The translations under genes and the position numbers were made by a program. DNA of 64,000 nucleotides from assembly GCA_030063045.1 (NCBI GenBank), contig JAQSEB010000142.1, positions 248,001 through 312,000 of the forward strand. The letters run 5' to 3'. The DNA is from Pratylenchus scribneri (lineage: Eukaryota > Nematoda > Chromadorea > Rhabditida > Pratylenchidae). How positions within the stretch are numbered: position 1 is the first letter of the stretch; each line of letters opens with the position of its first letter. Positions 9,940 to 22,400 of this stretch are shown here, one piece after another. Below the pieces are notes generated by a model. That model was not told where the DNA came from, searched no databases, and saw nothing but the letters and a program-made list of their open reading frames with translations.

Positions 9940-12832
9940 ATGGAACAACAAAATAAAAAAATCGTTTGTTTGTGCAGTGAAAATGATGAGACCGGCAAAT
10001 TAAATGAAGAAGCGGAAGAGAAAAGTGCAAAATTGGAGGAACAAGCAAAAATGCCGAAAATAGAAGCTGAAAAAACTTCGGTTCACTTTATTAAATTCAT
10101 TTATTTAATTTTTTTACAATTTTTTAAAGCAAAAAACATTGATTCACTGTCGAGGATTGCCGGCCGAATTGTTAAATGAAATTTTCGCCTCAATGCCTTT
10201 GAAAAATGCTTTCGCTCTTTTGGCCAAAATGCCAAATGTCATTCTGGAAAGGATTGTTCGAAAAATGTTCACCAACATAAAAATGGTAAAAAATTAATTT
10301 AAAAATGTGTAATTTCGGCAACCATTCAAAATCACGGGAAAACATTTTTGGTAGACAAATTTCTAGCGGTTTAGGAAGCCATTTCCAATCAGACAAAAAC
10401 CATATATGGATCGACACACCGGCACTATCTGAAAGAATGGAGTTTTTGAAAAATTTTGGAAAATAAATTCTTTATAACTTTTTTATTATTAGAGACGGTC
10501 AGATCGGTGATGGGAATGAGAACTATATAAATGCGACATTCTCTCAGTCCGTCTCAGATTTTGAGCTAACCAATGAACGATGAGAAAGAGCAGAACTAGA
10601 TGGAAAGAGTAGAAACATGAACATTGGTACGGTTTACCGGTATAACCGGCTATATAAATGGAATTTTAATAACAGTACCGGTAAGACCGGTCGGACCGGT
10701 GCCGAAATTAATATATAAAGGCTGCATTTCCTCATTCTCTTCTCACAACTCACATCAGTCCTCAAAATGAGAGAAGAGCAGCGCTCAAATGGAAATATAA
10801 TTTTTGGCAAAATGAACTGTTCAAAAATAAAGTTAGGGCTAGGGGTTAGGGTTTAGGGTTCGGAGGATGGGATTGAACGGAGTGAATATAGCGGAGCGAA
10901 GCGACCAAAAATTCAAAAACTCCATTCTTGCGGATAGCGTCGACACACCTATATCCTATATGAGCTCTACAAATAGTCTAAAGGGTTTGTCTGATTGGAA
11001 ATGGCTTCCTAAACGCGTGTGAGTTAGTTTTAAGCTTAAAACAGTTTAAGTGGTTTAACCCATTCAATTTTGGATCAAATAATAAAAAAAAAAACATATA
11101 TGTACTGACACGTCTCAATAAGTTCTAGGCTTGTGAAAATAATTCCGTAAACCGGTTATTATAAGCTCGTCACAAAAATTTGACGTCCAAATAATAAACT
11201 TAAATTGGATTAAATTTTAAATTTTAAATATTTATATTTTAAATTTAATTATTTTATCACAGAAAATGAAGCTAAATAAATGGAATCCAAATGATTGTTC
11301 GGGCAATTTGGCAATTTCTGAAAATGGTCTCGAAGTGACTCAACCCCATCCACATGGTTTCTCAATTAATTTTATTTTAAAATGTTATTTTTAAATGTTT
11401 AGGACGGAATTGTGTTCGTGCCATTTTTCCGGTTCCACAGTTGGGAATTAATGCCAAACATATTGCCGCTTATTTTGAAGCGAAATTTCTCAAAAAAGCA
11501 AGCTGGTAATTTTCTTTACAATTTTAATAATTCAAAATTGTTAACAAAATTAAGGAATATTTATGGAACTTTGGATTTTATTAATATACAAAAAATAATA
11601 AAAAAAATTACTACAAAAAGTAGATATTTTTAAAGCTTTAAAATTTGCCCTACCAAATCAGACACCATTTTAAATCCTTTAAGCCATAGCCTAAATCCTA
11701 AACCAAATCCTAAGCCCCAGCATTTTACCTTAAAATCATCATTTATTTGAGTGTATTTTTCGTACCTATAGCCTATTGTAATCTCTGGGTCCAGAGTTCT
11801 CACCCCTAAAATCATCCATATTTCCCCTAAAATTGGTTCATAAGATTCTGACCTTGAAGTAATGTTTTTTCACCGTTTAATAATCAAACATAACCATAAA
11901 AAATAAGAATCTTTTGATCTGGACCAAGATAACCGATAAATGTTTTTTTTAGGTTTGGCGACATTGGATTTTGCGATAAATTATTTCCATTGGGTGGCAA
12001 AAGGCCTGGAAATCTGAACAATTCAATTGGAATTTGGAGTAAATATGGAATGCACATTGACGGAAATTTTAGCCCATTCCAAAATGCAATAAATGGTGAT
12101 TTCAAAGTGGGCGATGTGGTCGGCATTGGTCTGATCAATTCGGGACGAACAAATTCGCCGCTTGAATGTTTTTCAACGTGCAACGGGAAATTATTGGGTA
12201 AATATTTACAATGAAAAAAATTTTGAAAATTTTATTAAATTTTGAATAAATATTTTTTATTATTCCTAATCACAAATTATTTATAATTATTTTGTTGTTT
12301 TTAATCAAAAAATTTTAAAAATCATTTACAGAAAATGTTTTTTATATAGACATCGCTACATTTTTTAATAAAAATTTTTTGAAATTTTTCAATAAGTCCA
12401 AAAAAATTTTTTTGATAATTTTTTTTTCAATAAGGCCAAAAAAATTTCTGATAATTTTTTCAAAAAGGGCAAAAAAATTTTAAAATTCCAAAATTTTTCA
12501 AAATTTTTTAAATTTTCTGAAACTCAAAATTTTATAAAAAAATTTCAAAATATTGACGAAAACAAACAAAAATTGCCGAAATAATGTTAAATAAAATCCG
12601 TATTCATTTATTCCAGTTTTAAATTTTAAAAAAAAATATTCAAAAATTTGATATTAATTTTTAAGAAATTTTTTTCATTTTAGGTGTAATTGAATTGCCG
12701 ACAAAATTTTCTAATTTGCAACTTTTTCCAACCGTCTCATTGTGGAATGATGAAATGACAATTCGGACAAATTTTGGTCAAGAGGAATGGATCTTCAATC
12801 TATCACATTTTCTTCAATCAAAACGAAAATAA
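9940..12832 (+). CDS. F-box-like and SPRY domain protein
   Basis: Six exons, all phase-compatible, give 295 aa: 9940-10080, 10130-10285, 11263-11356, 11403-11505, 11953-12197 and 12684-12832 (TAA). Residues 1-47 are charged and Glu/Lys-rich. Residues about 56-98 read LPAELLNEIF..MPLK and match the start of an F-box helix bundle. Residues about 100-295 form a SPRY domain, with NCVRAIFPVP, YFEAKF, then a GIW..YG segment, VGDVVGIGLIN and a late CNGKLLG strand. F-box proteins recruit substrates to SCF ubiquitin ligases through Skp1; SPRY is a protein-binding beta-sandwich, so a substrate-adaptor role is inferred. A polypyrimidine-AG at 9925, 14 nt before the ATG, could be a trans-splice acceptor. 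Oddities: two donors are GTTC/GTTT, one acceptor is AAG, and the 977-nt second intron holds repeats. Alternatively the F-box exons could belong to a separate gene. Confidence 0.75.
10490..11170. repeat. Intron repeats with TATA-like and ACCGGT words
   Basis: This part of the F-box/SPRY second intron has two related blocks (about 10500-10620 and 10690-10800). Each joins an actatataaatg or atatataaagg word to a tctcagtcc/ctcaaaatgagag segment followed by agagcag. Between them are several accggt-type words. Near 10930-10990 and 11100-11130 there are fragments of the intron foldback family (cgacacacct..gagctctacaa; gacacgtctcaataag). It is probably repeat-derived; promoter activity is not claimed. 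Confidence 0.4.
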
Positions 12833-13461
12833 AACAATAAATATGTTGAATTTTGATGAAGAATGAAATAATAAATTTGTTCATATACAAATTTTGGTTA
12901 ATCTAAATCATACACATGTTGCAGTATGTAAATATTTGAAATTAGTAATTCCGAAACCATTTGATCTAAAATTTATGTGTATTAAACCATTTGTACATTA
13001 TTTTGATTTTGGTTACTACTTTAGCATTAGTCCATCGATTGGATATAAGGTTTTTGTGAGTCGAGGACCAACCAATAAACCATTATATAAACCATTATAA
13101 TTTTTCGCCATATTCGATAATTTTCGGCATTTTCAAGGTTTATTTGCCAATATTTCCCATTTTTAATTTATACTAATACCCAATCACATTGACAAGTTAA
13201 TCTCCCCCTTCTCCCCTCTAAAATCTAAATAAAAATTAATAATTATGCAAATTGAAAATTCGTTCAACTTTATAAAATCTTAAAAAAATAAATAAAATAG
13301 GAGGATTGAATAATATTTTTAAAAAAAGACAATGGAAAATTTAAAATTATTTAAAGAACACAGAGGGATAATAAATTTTTGCGGGACACCGAATAAATGC
13401 ATAAAAAAATTGTATTTTAACAAACAAAAAGAATTCATTCTTTTGATCTTCCCGTTCATCT
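12833..13461. other. Convergent 3' intergenic region
   Basis: The + strand F-box/SPRY gene and the - strand giant gene end toward each other here. An aataaa-like signal (acaataaatatg) follows the first stop codon directly. A decayed piece of the intron foldback family lies at about 12890-13110 (ccatcgattggatataagg). I see no gene. Confidence 0.6.
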
Positions 13462-16400
13462 CTATTCCGATCCCGATGTTGATGGAGAATGGGAATGATG
13501 AGAAACAGGAAGATGACCATGACCAATTGAATGATGTTTTTGGGTAGCAGAGATGCCATGATGCTCGCCTCCTTCCATCTCATGATGCAAATGTCCTTCA
13601 TGTTTTGCCTCAATTTCGTTGTTCTTTTTCAGCTTGGCTTCGGCTTCCGATGCCCGATGGGTCTCCGTATCCCAGAAGGGTCGTTCCTCATAAGCATGCA
13701 TTACGGTTTTCTCCAATGGCAGGCCGAATTGTTCAAGCTGAAGATGGGAAAAGAAAAATTTTCAAAAATTCAAAAGAGCAAAAAATTTTAAAAATTCAAA
13801 ATTATAAGAATTGAAAATTTTAAAAATTTAAAATTAAAAAAAAAATTAAAAAATCGAAAATTTTTAAAAATTCAAAAAATTTTTAAAAATTCAAAATTTC
13901 AAAAAAAAAACAATTTCAAATTTTAAAAAAATGAAAATTTCAAAAAATCAAAATTTCAAAAATTAAAATTTTATTTTAAAAATTCATTCAAAAATTAAAA
14001 AAATCAAAATTTTAAAAATTTTGCCTGAATGCTACTCCTTTAATTTCTTGTGTTAAATTTATTTTTAACCCTTCTGATTCTGACCGAGCATGGGAAAGAT
14101 AATTATTAGAGTTAAAGAGGGAAAGAGAACAATAAAAATTAATAGAGTAAACAATATTATTTACCTTACAATTAATAAAATTTTGTAAGTAAGTTATGAA
14201 CTATGAAGCTCTTTTGATAGTCATTAATTTATTTTAAAATGAATTACCCCCAACAGAATTTAAGTTAGGCTTACAATTTCTTCTCGGATCACGCAATTCT
14301 CATTGAAATCGTTGACGGTGTAGAAGACCAATTTTTTGACGGCCGGAAGCAATTCCTCCGCCAATTTTTCGACTGTGTTTGAATTGCCCGAAATTTTGCC
14401 CAATCCTCCTTCATTTTCGCTGGCCCATTTCCGGTGATCCTCTTCGCATCCTGCACCTTCACACAAATATTCGGCAGCCAAATGAAGAATGCCCTTGGCA
14501 ATTGGATATTTTGCCTGGAGAAAAATATTTATTGAAAAAAATGATAAAATGCTGGACATATTTTAGCCTATTTAGGTCATCAAAACATTTAAAAAAATAA
14601 TGGTTCAGTGTGAATTTATCTTATAGCGAATACCGAGCAAATTAAACAATTTTTAATTTCTCGAAATTATTGATTAGTACGATACGATTTAAATTACCGT
14701 ATTTTTCTATTAGTAGCCTAGTATCTGTTTGAAGTTCCCTTCTCAATTAGTATATCACTCCTCTCTCTTTTGTAGACCCCCTCTATTTGGAGCTCTGCTT
14801 CTATTTGTGGACCCTTTTAGAAGGTCCATTTAATAGCCCCAGGGTTACTATTAAAAGAAATACAGTATTTTTAATTTGCTTGAATGATTTAAATTCATGT
14901 CTTACCATTTGTACCATTAATTTTCCTAGAGATTATGGTTACTATTTTTGTTCATTTTGGATATTTATTTTTTTATTACTTTTAAAGAAAAATCCCCACA
15001 CCAAATTTTGCTTAAGCCATAGGCCATATTCCCTCCATTTTTTCCACTTCACTCACATTTCTGATTATGTCCACCCGTCTCTGTTCCACTTCCTTCTTGT
15101 ACATTTTGCCAATTTCCTCTTGGATCATTTCCCTATGTTCGACATTTTGAATTGTCTGCAATTTGGCCAGCAAATTGGCCGTTTTACCCCCCTCCGGCAC
15201 ATCGCCCAATTTGGCCAATTTCTCTTTCCATTCTGCCACGTTAAATTGACTTAAGCTCGAACTCTTTGATGCAATTTTTTCATAAACTTCTGTCAATCCT
15301 CTTTCTACTGGTTGCCAAATGGTGGAATCTATAATTAAAAAATGGAATTTGAATTCTTAAAACAATAACAACAAAAATTTGCTCTGATTGGGGAAAAAAT
15401 TATGGAAAGATTGAAAAAATTAATTTTCTAAATTTTTCTTCTTTTCCTGAATATAATAAATTTAAATTAAAAATGTTATATAATTTAGCCTCAATTTTTT
15501 CCGGTCTCTCACCTTCCTGAATTTGCCTCAACAATTTGGTCATTCGATCTTTTTTCCTTGTCGCCTCCTTCTCCGACATTTTTGCTTCCCATGCGAATTT
15601 TAATATTTTGAATTTTTCCAATGTTGCCTTTGAGCGAATTTCTTTGGCCGTTATTGAGTTAATCCCTTCCAGAATTAATATTTTCCCATGTTTGAAATAT
15701 TTTGCATAAAGTTCACTGATTTCTTTACTGATTTGTTTTATTTCCGTAATTTTTCCATCGATTTCTACTTTGACGCCGTTTTTATCAAAAGCATTTGAGT
15801 GCATCTTGAATTGTAGAAAAAGTTATTTTGTAAGCAATAGTTAAGTATAAAATTCAGAAGAATTAACAAAAGAATAACAAATTTTATGAATTACGTTAAT
15901 GTTAAATTCAAATTTTGCTAATGGTTAGATGTCATTTTCATTTACTAATGACCTAATTTCTCAAATTATCTTCTCTAGGAAAATGAATCAATTTTCTAAA
16001 ATTTTTCATCAAAATGGTAATAATTTTCCTCAAATCTTTTTCCTTTCTCCTTAAAAAAAACATTTTTCAACTTTACCTGATTGTCGATCATTCCCTTAAT
16101 TTGATTATATTTTACAACAACATTCTTCAAAATTTCTTCACATTTTGCTTCAGTCGGTTTTGCCAATGTCACATGTAAATTTTTGGCACATTCCTCCTGA
16201 TCCGAAACAATTTCTCTCATTTTGGCTGCCACCTCTTTCCTCAATTTCTCAAATGATTGTCTGGAAATAGGAATAAATAAAAAAAAAAGATCAAAAATAC
16301 ATTTTTATGTTTCATTTGAGAAATACATTTTTGTGTTTCACCTTTCGGAATAAAAATTTTTGTTTTTCACTTGAGAAATTTTTTTTTGTATTTCATTTGA

Positions 16401-19400
16401 AAAATACATTTTTGTGTTTCATTTTCCGGAAAATACAATTTTGTGTTTCATTTAAAAAATACATTTTTGTGTCCCATTTGAAAAATATATTTTTGCGTTT
16501 CACTTCCAAAAAAATACATTTTTGTGTTTCAATATCCAAAAAAAATACATTTTTGTGTTTCAATATCCAAAAAAATACATTTTTGTATTTCATTTCCAGA
16601 AAATACATTTCTGTGTTTCATTTGGAAAATATATTTTTGTATTTCATTTCCAAAAAATACATTTTTGTGTTTCACATTCCAAAAATTACATTTTTGTGTT
16701 TTATAGAAAAATACATTTTATGTTATACTTTCCGAAAAATATGTTTTTGCGTTCCATTTGAAAAATATATTTTTGTGTTTCACTTCCCGGAAAATTCATT
16801 TTATGAATTTCGCTCGGAAGGTATTTTTAATGGTCATAAAATTAACCAAAATTAAAAATAAATTTCAATTTACCTGGCTGAGTGTTCAGCCAACTTAATT
16901 CGATGTGCAAGGAATATTCGGATCAAATCTGCGCTCTCTTCGCTCAATCTCGCCTCAATCCTATCGCGTTCAGCGCCCAAATCACTGGCCTCAATTTGGG
17001 CCTTGACCAATTCTTTTGTTCGTTCGTTGAATGTGTAAATGGAGACAACTTCGTCCAATTTCTTTTTCCGTCTTGATTCCAATTCGTCCAATTTATTTTT
17101 GAATTCCATCCTTTTTGCAATGAATTGTTTTTTCAAATCATTATCATCGAACTGTAATTAATTTAAATTTAATTATGAGAGATATTCGAAGGAAGAAGAA
17201 ATTTAATATTTAACGAATTTGAATTTTCTATTTCACAAAAATTAGTAGTAATCTTAATCTATGTCCTGATGATCTTTGATTAGGCTGAACTAAAATTAGT
17301 GAATTTGATGGAAATACCATTAAATAATGTCAAAAATAATAAAATGGGCCAAAAGGTAACGGCTAAAATCCTAAGCTTTCTTGTCAATTAAATTAAAAAG
17401 CGATCAAAATAAAGGATTAAATTATATTAAAATTTTAAGAATGACCCAATCCATTTATTATAATTCTCGTTAAACAACCTTGGCCAATATTTCGGCAAAT
17501 TTGACCTTCTTTTTCTCATAATGTTTTTCGACATTTTGCGGTTTTTGATGTGCCAATTCTGATGTTGAAGAAGAGGATGATGCCTCACTTTGTTCTGGTT
17601 GGATTTCACTTTGGTCTGGCTCGAATTGGGTCAACAAATTCAATTCCAAATATTCTGGACAATTTTTGGCCAAAATATGCTTCATGGTAATGAATCGGTC
17701 GAAGAGACGGAACAAACGGTCCTGGATACTCAGACGAGATTTATCAGTGCCAATACGATTATTATTCTTCTTAATGTAGTCGATTGCGTCACGTTGCCTA
17801 TGAAAATTAGGAAAATTTTAGTTTAAATTTTAAAGAAGACACATTAAAAAATGTTCTTATTTTTTTGAAAATTTTATATTTTCATTAAATCTTCCAGTTG
17901 CGCCCCAATTGTGGCATGCCTAATCAAATCAATTATTAATATGGCTGGGATTTTTATTGATATAAATATTTTGTTTGCGAACTTATAACTTGAAACTAGT
18001 GTCAATGTTTTTGTTGTTATGGACCGACTTTTATGTCAATATTGATCAATATTTTGCCATTTTTTGGTCATCACATCAATATTTATGCTAATATTACAGC
18101 AAACAGCATTATTTGGCCATTTTTTTTATAAATGTTTTATAATTTTTAGAAAAAATTGAAAATTTTTTGAAATAAATGATTTTAAAAAGATTTATAGATG
18201 TCTATAAAAATTGCATTTTTGGAAATAATTTGCAATCTCAAGTATAGGAAAAAATTATTTTTGCCCTTTTCATCAATATTTTGACTATACATTTTTGTCA
18301 ATATTTTACCCTAGCCTTATTTTTTTTATTTTTGCCTTAAATAATTAAATTTTTTGGATCGAATATTTCTATTATTATCTAATAACTACCGTTTAAGGAA
18401 ATGCCTTAGGCATTTGTCCAATTCCGGCTCAAATTCTTTCCCCTCTTTGTTGACTATTTCTTTGATAAATTCTTCGAAATGTTTCTCAACGCTGCGGACC
18501 ACCACGGTCGTTTTCCCTTTCATTTCGACTTCATTAGAGGCTTTTTCCGCGAAATTGACGGCATCCTTCAAATGTACGCTTGCTTCTTGGTCAAAAATGT
18601 AGCGGACACGGCGCATTAATTCCTTTATGCTTGGTTTTTCCATTTTTACGATTTTACGCTCAACAACTTCGACGGCCTCCTCCTTTATCTCTTCAATGTT
18701 TTTATCCGATGTCTCGGTTTGTTTATTCGAAATTCCAAGTACCGCTTTGGCTTAAATTTATAAGAATATTATTTAATTTTAAATATGTTGAATAAATTAA
18801 ACAAGTCAGATAATTTGGAATTGAAGTTAACGAAATATTTTGTGACAACAGTTTTTGAAGGAAGATCCCTTCTATATAGCTTGGCTTTAAGCAAATGGAC
18901 CAAAAAATTTTTTATGGCCTATAAAAACCTATAAGATATATGTCCTTAAATATATTGGTAATGTTGAAAAGATAATGACAAATTTCTATTTTTTAGCCAA
19001 TTTAAGTTTGCCACAATTCATATTACCTGATAAATTACTAATTAGAGTGTATCGCAATTTTAAACGAAATTAAGAATTTTTGCACAAAAAACGGAAAATA
19101 GGAAAATACTCTAATTCTAATCCACACTAAAAAAGGGTAAATTGTGGGTTATTAGCTATGTGCCAACCCCAGGTGATTAATTTAAAAAAGGGAATTTTTG
19201 GAAATATTCAAAATCAGAGTCCGAAAATTCAATACCAAAGGTACCCAAAAAATTCCAAATAAATCCTAAATTTCCAATCGAACTATCTAATGATTTATAA
19301 ATGCCATTTTCCCACACACATACCATCCATTTCAATTGGGCATGCCATTGTTGTTCCCCTCTTAAGCAATTCCATAATTTCTGTCTTCAGCTCCCCATCA

Positions 19401-22400
19401 TAGAATTCATCCACCCGTTTGTTGACTGCTTCTCGACCCAATTTGTCAAAATATTCTCTGCTTTTGTCCACTTTAACAAATTCCTCATAAACGTGGTTGT
19501 CAGCTTCTTTTTCGATATGGCCACTATTTTGACTCATCCTTCCCACATATTCATCAACAATTGTGCTGATTTTCCCTCCCAATTCATGCGAGGCTTTGTC
19601 CAAATTGTCAATATATGGGATGGAACTCTGTTTTAAAGGGAAATATTTTTTGTGCGAATTGGAATAATTTAAAATAAAATTATATTATAAAATGTCTCTA
19701 AGATTTACAAAATTTATGTACCCGAATTTTGTGGATTAAAATGAATTTTTTATGAACAATTAACTTTAAATTTAGTAAATTTTTTATAATTTTAGCCCAG
19801 ATTTGGCTGAATTCGGAATTTGCAGTTACAAAATTGGCCAGTTTTCATTTCTTTTGGCCACAACTTTTTGAACAATTAATTTTCGATCAATTAATCATAC
19901 ATATCTACTGGCCATTGCAACAAATTCTAGCTCCAAGGCAAAATATATCATTTTTACAACAATTTATCTATTTCGTTTAATTCTTCTTTCGATTCCACTT
20001 CCAAGTGGGAGTATTTCTAATTTTCCTACATTCATTCAAGGAAAAGGCGTGGGCAATTAAAGGGAAAGACTAATTTTTAAAGGTAAAATTAAATAAAAAT
20101 TTACAGATTCTCAAAATCCGAAAACCAAATTTTGATAATTTCCATGCATCCACAAACTCTTAAACATCAAAATTAGGCAGAATAATTACCTAATCTATTG
20201 AATTAATTGGAAAATAATTTCAAATAAAATTGTTTCTTCTTTAATTTCCCTTTGGAAACAAAAGTTGGAAAAATTAAAGAATTCAAATCACGGTACTAAT
20301 TAAAATAAGCCCTCAAAATTGCCTCCCATACCATCATTTCCGATTGCATTGGTTTCGCCCATTCCCAAACAACATCCAAAAGACGATCCACAACGGCGGC
20401 CATCATCGGTTCCAACTGTTTGTTGCCGGCTTCTTCCTCCATTTGTTCATATGTGAGATTGTTGTTGTTGCCTTCTGCCTCGGGCAATTCCAAAATTTGC
20501 TCATGGACATGTCTCACAAAACGTTCCCTCTTTTCTTCTGCCACTCGCCTTTCCAACTCTTTCGTGAATTCTTCATCGCCCCATTCTTTTCGGACTTTCC
20601 AAAGTGGACCTAGCCAACTGTGATTCACTTTGGTGGCACGCATCGCCTCTTTGATTGAACCAACCGGCACTGGTCGTTCACCGGCAATTTTGGCCAAACC
20701 CATCAATGAATTGAATGCCAATTCTTGGTTTTGGCTGATTGGATGTTTCAGTGAACGGACAAATTTGAATTTAAATGGGCCTGGAAATGTGGTGGATATG
20801 GATAGGTAAATAATGATTTTCAGTTGATTTTTGAGTTCTACTATATTCACCCGAATATTGGCATTCGCGTATTCAACTCAAAATATATTGTTATCGAATT
20901 ATTTTGCTGCCTAATTCTTTGCAAAAGTCTACTATTTATTATAAGTAATTGGTAATTCATCGTAAAAATTATAACTTGTCTGAACTTGAAACATTTAGAA
21001 ATAATTGTAATAGTAAGCTAATAAAGTTTTCAAATGGAGAAAAGATGCTAGCCTAAAAGTTTGGAATGAGAATATGAATATGCTAAATTTAAATTGGTAC
21101 GCAATATTTAGACCAAATTAAACCTATATTTAATTTAATTGAAAAATTTTTTAAAATTCCAAAAATTTTCTTTGTAAAAATTAGTATTTTTGAGGCTAAT
21201 TACTCAATAATGTTAGAAGTTAGATTTATCAATTAAGAAAAATCTTGAGATGAATTGTTTTGTTGATTTAAGTGAACTTAAAATTTCTTAAAAAAATATT
21301 AATTTAGTAAGAATTTCATTTTTCACCCATTTCTTATTTCACCAATTTTTTTTAACCAGGTCAAATTTTTTCAAATATTTTACTCCTTCAATCTCCCATT
21401 TTCAATTTACAAAACATTTTTTTAAAATTATCTTTCAATCTCTCATTTTCAATTTACAAAAGATTTTTTTAAATTATTATTTTTATTTTTCACTCTTACT
21501 ACCTTCATATTTGGGCGTATCAAAATGGTATTGATGATGATTCCTCCCGGTTGCCAATGCAATTTCGGTATTTTTTCCTTTTGTCTCATTAATTTCTTTT
21601 TCGAGTGTTTCCACCGGCATCAAATCAAAATTCAGAGGCAATGCCTCTTCATCATCGGCTCCATTTCCCCATTTTTCGTGTACTCCGGTCATTTCCTCAG
21701 CAATTTGATTGTAATATTTCCATAGGACTCTGTTCGACTTTTTATGTTCCGCAAAATATTCGTTCAATTCCGGTGTTGACAATGGCGTCTCGAAGAATTG
21801 GGCGAGCAAACCGAATAGGAAGCCGTCCAACTGGGCGAATAAAATAATTAATGAATAAATGAAAAAATTATTAATTTGGCTATTAGAATTAAATTGACGA
21901 AAAATTTTCATATTGAAATATAAATTTTAATAAAGAAATCAAAGATTTTTGCGACCAATTAAATGAAGGAAAAAATGAAATTAAGGAATTGAATCGTAGA
22001 TTATTAAAAAAAACTCAATCGAACACCGAAAATGTAGAACTAAAATGAAAAATTTTCTTTGTGAAAAACATCAAAAATTTCGATGCCAAAAAAAAGTCGA
22101 AAATCAATATCTAGACGAGAGAAATCGAAAATCGATCCAAACCCCGGGTTAAACTAGGGCTAATTAGGGAGGATTATGGTTAAAATTAGGGTTGAACTCC
22201 AGTGCCCGGTGGACGATTTTCGTGGGACGGGGAAATCGGGTATTTTTCGGGGGCATGTATTCGGGGGCCCCGGGGTCTGTATTTTCGGGGGCGATTAAAA
22301 TTAGGGGGTAGAACAAAAAAAACCATAGGTGGAAATCTTATCCATTTTTCGCTTCCAAAGCTCAACGGGGAGTACGGGGGACAACACTAGTTAAAACTTA

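Noticed and set aside
16307..16855. 182-residue Phe/Cys-rich frame
   Set aside because: Product of the intronic minisatellite; the opposite strand is open too, and both flanking exons of the giant gene are on the minus strand.
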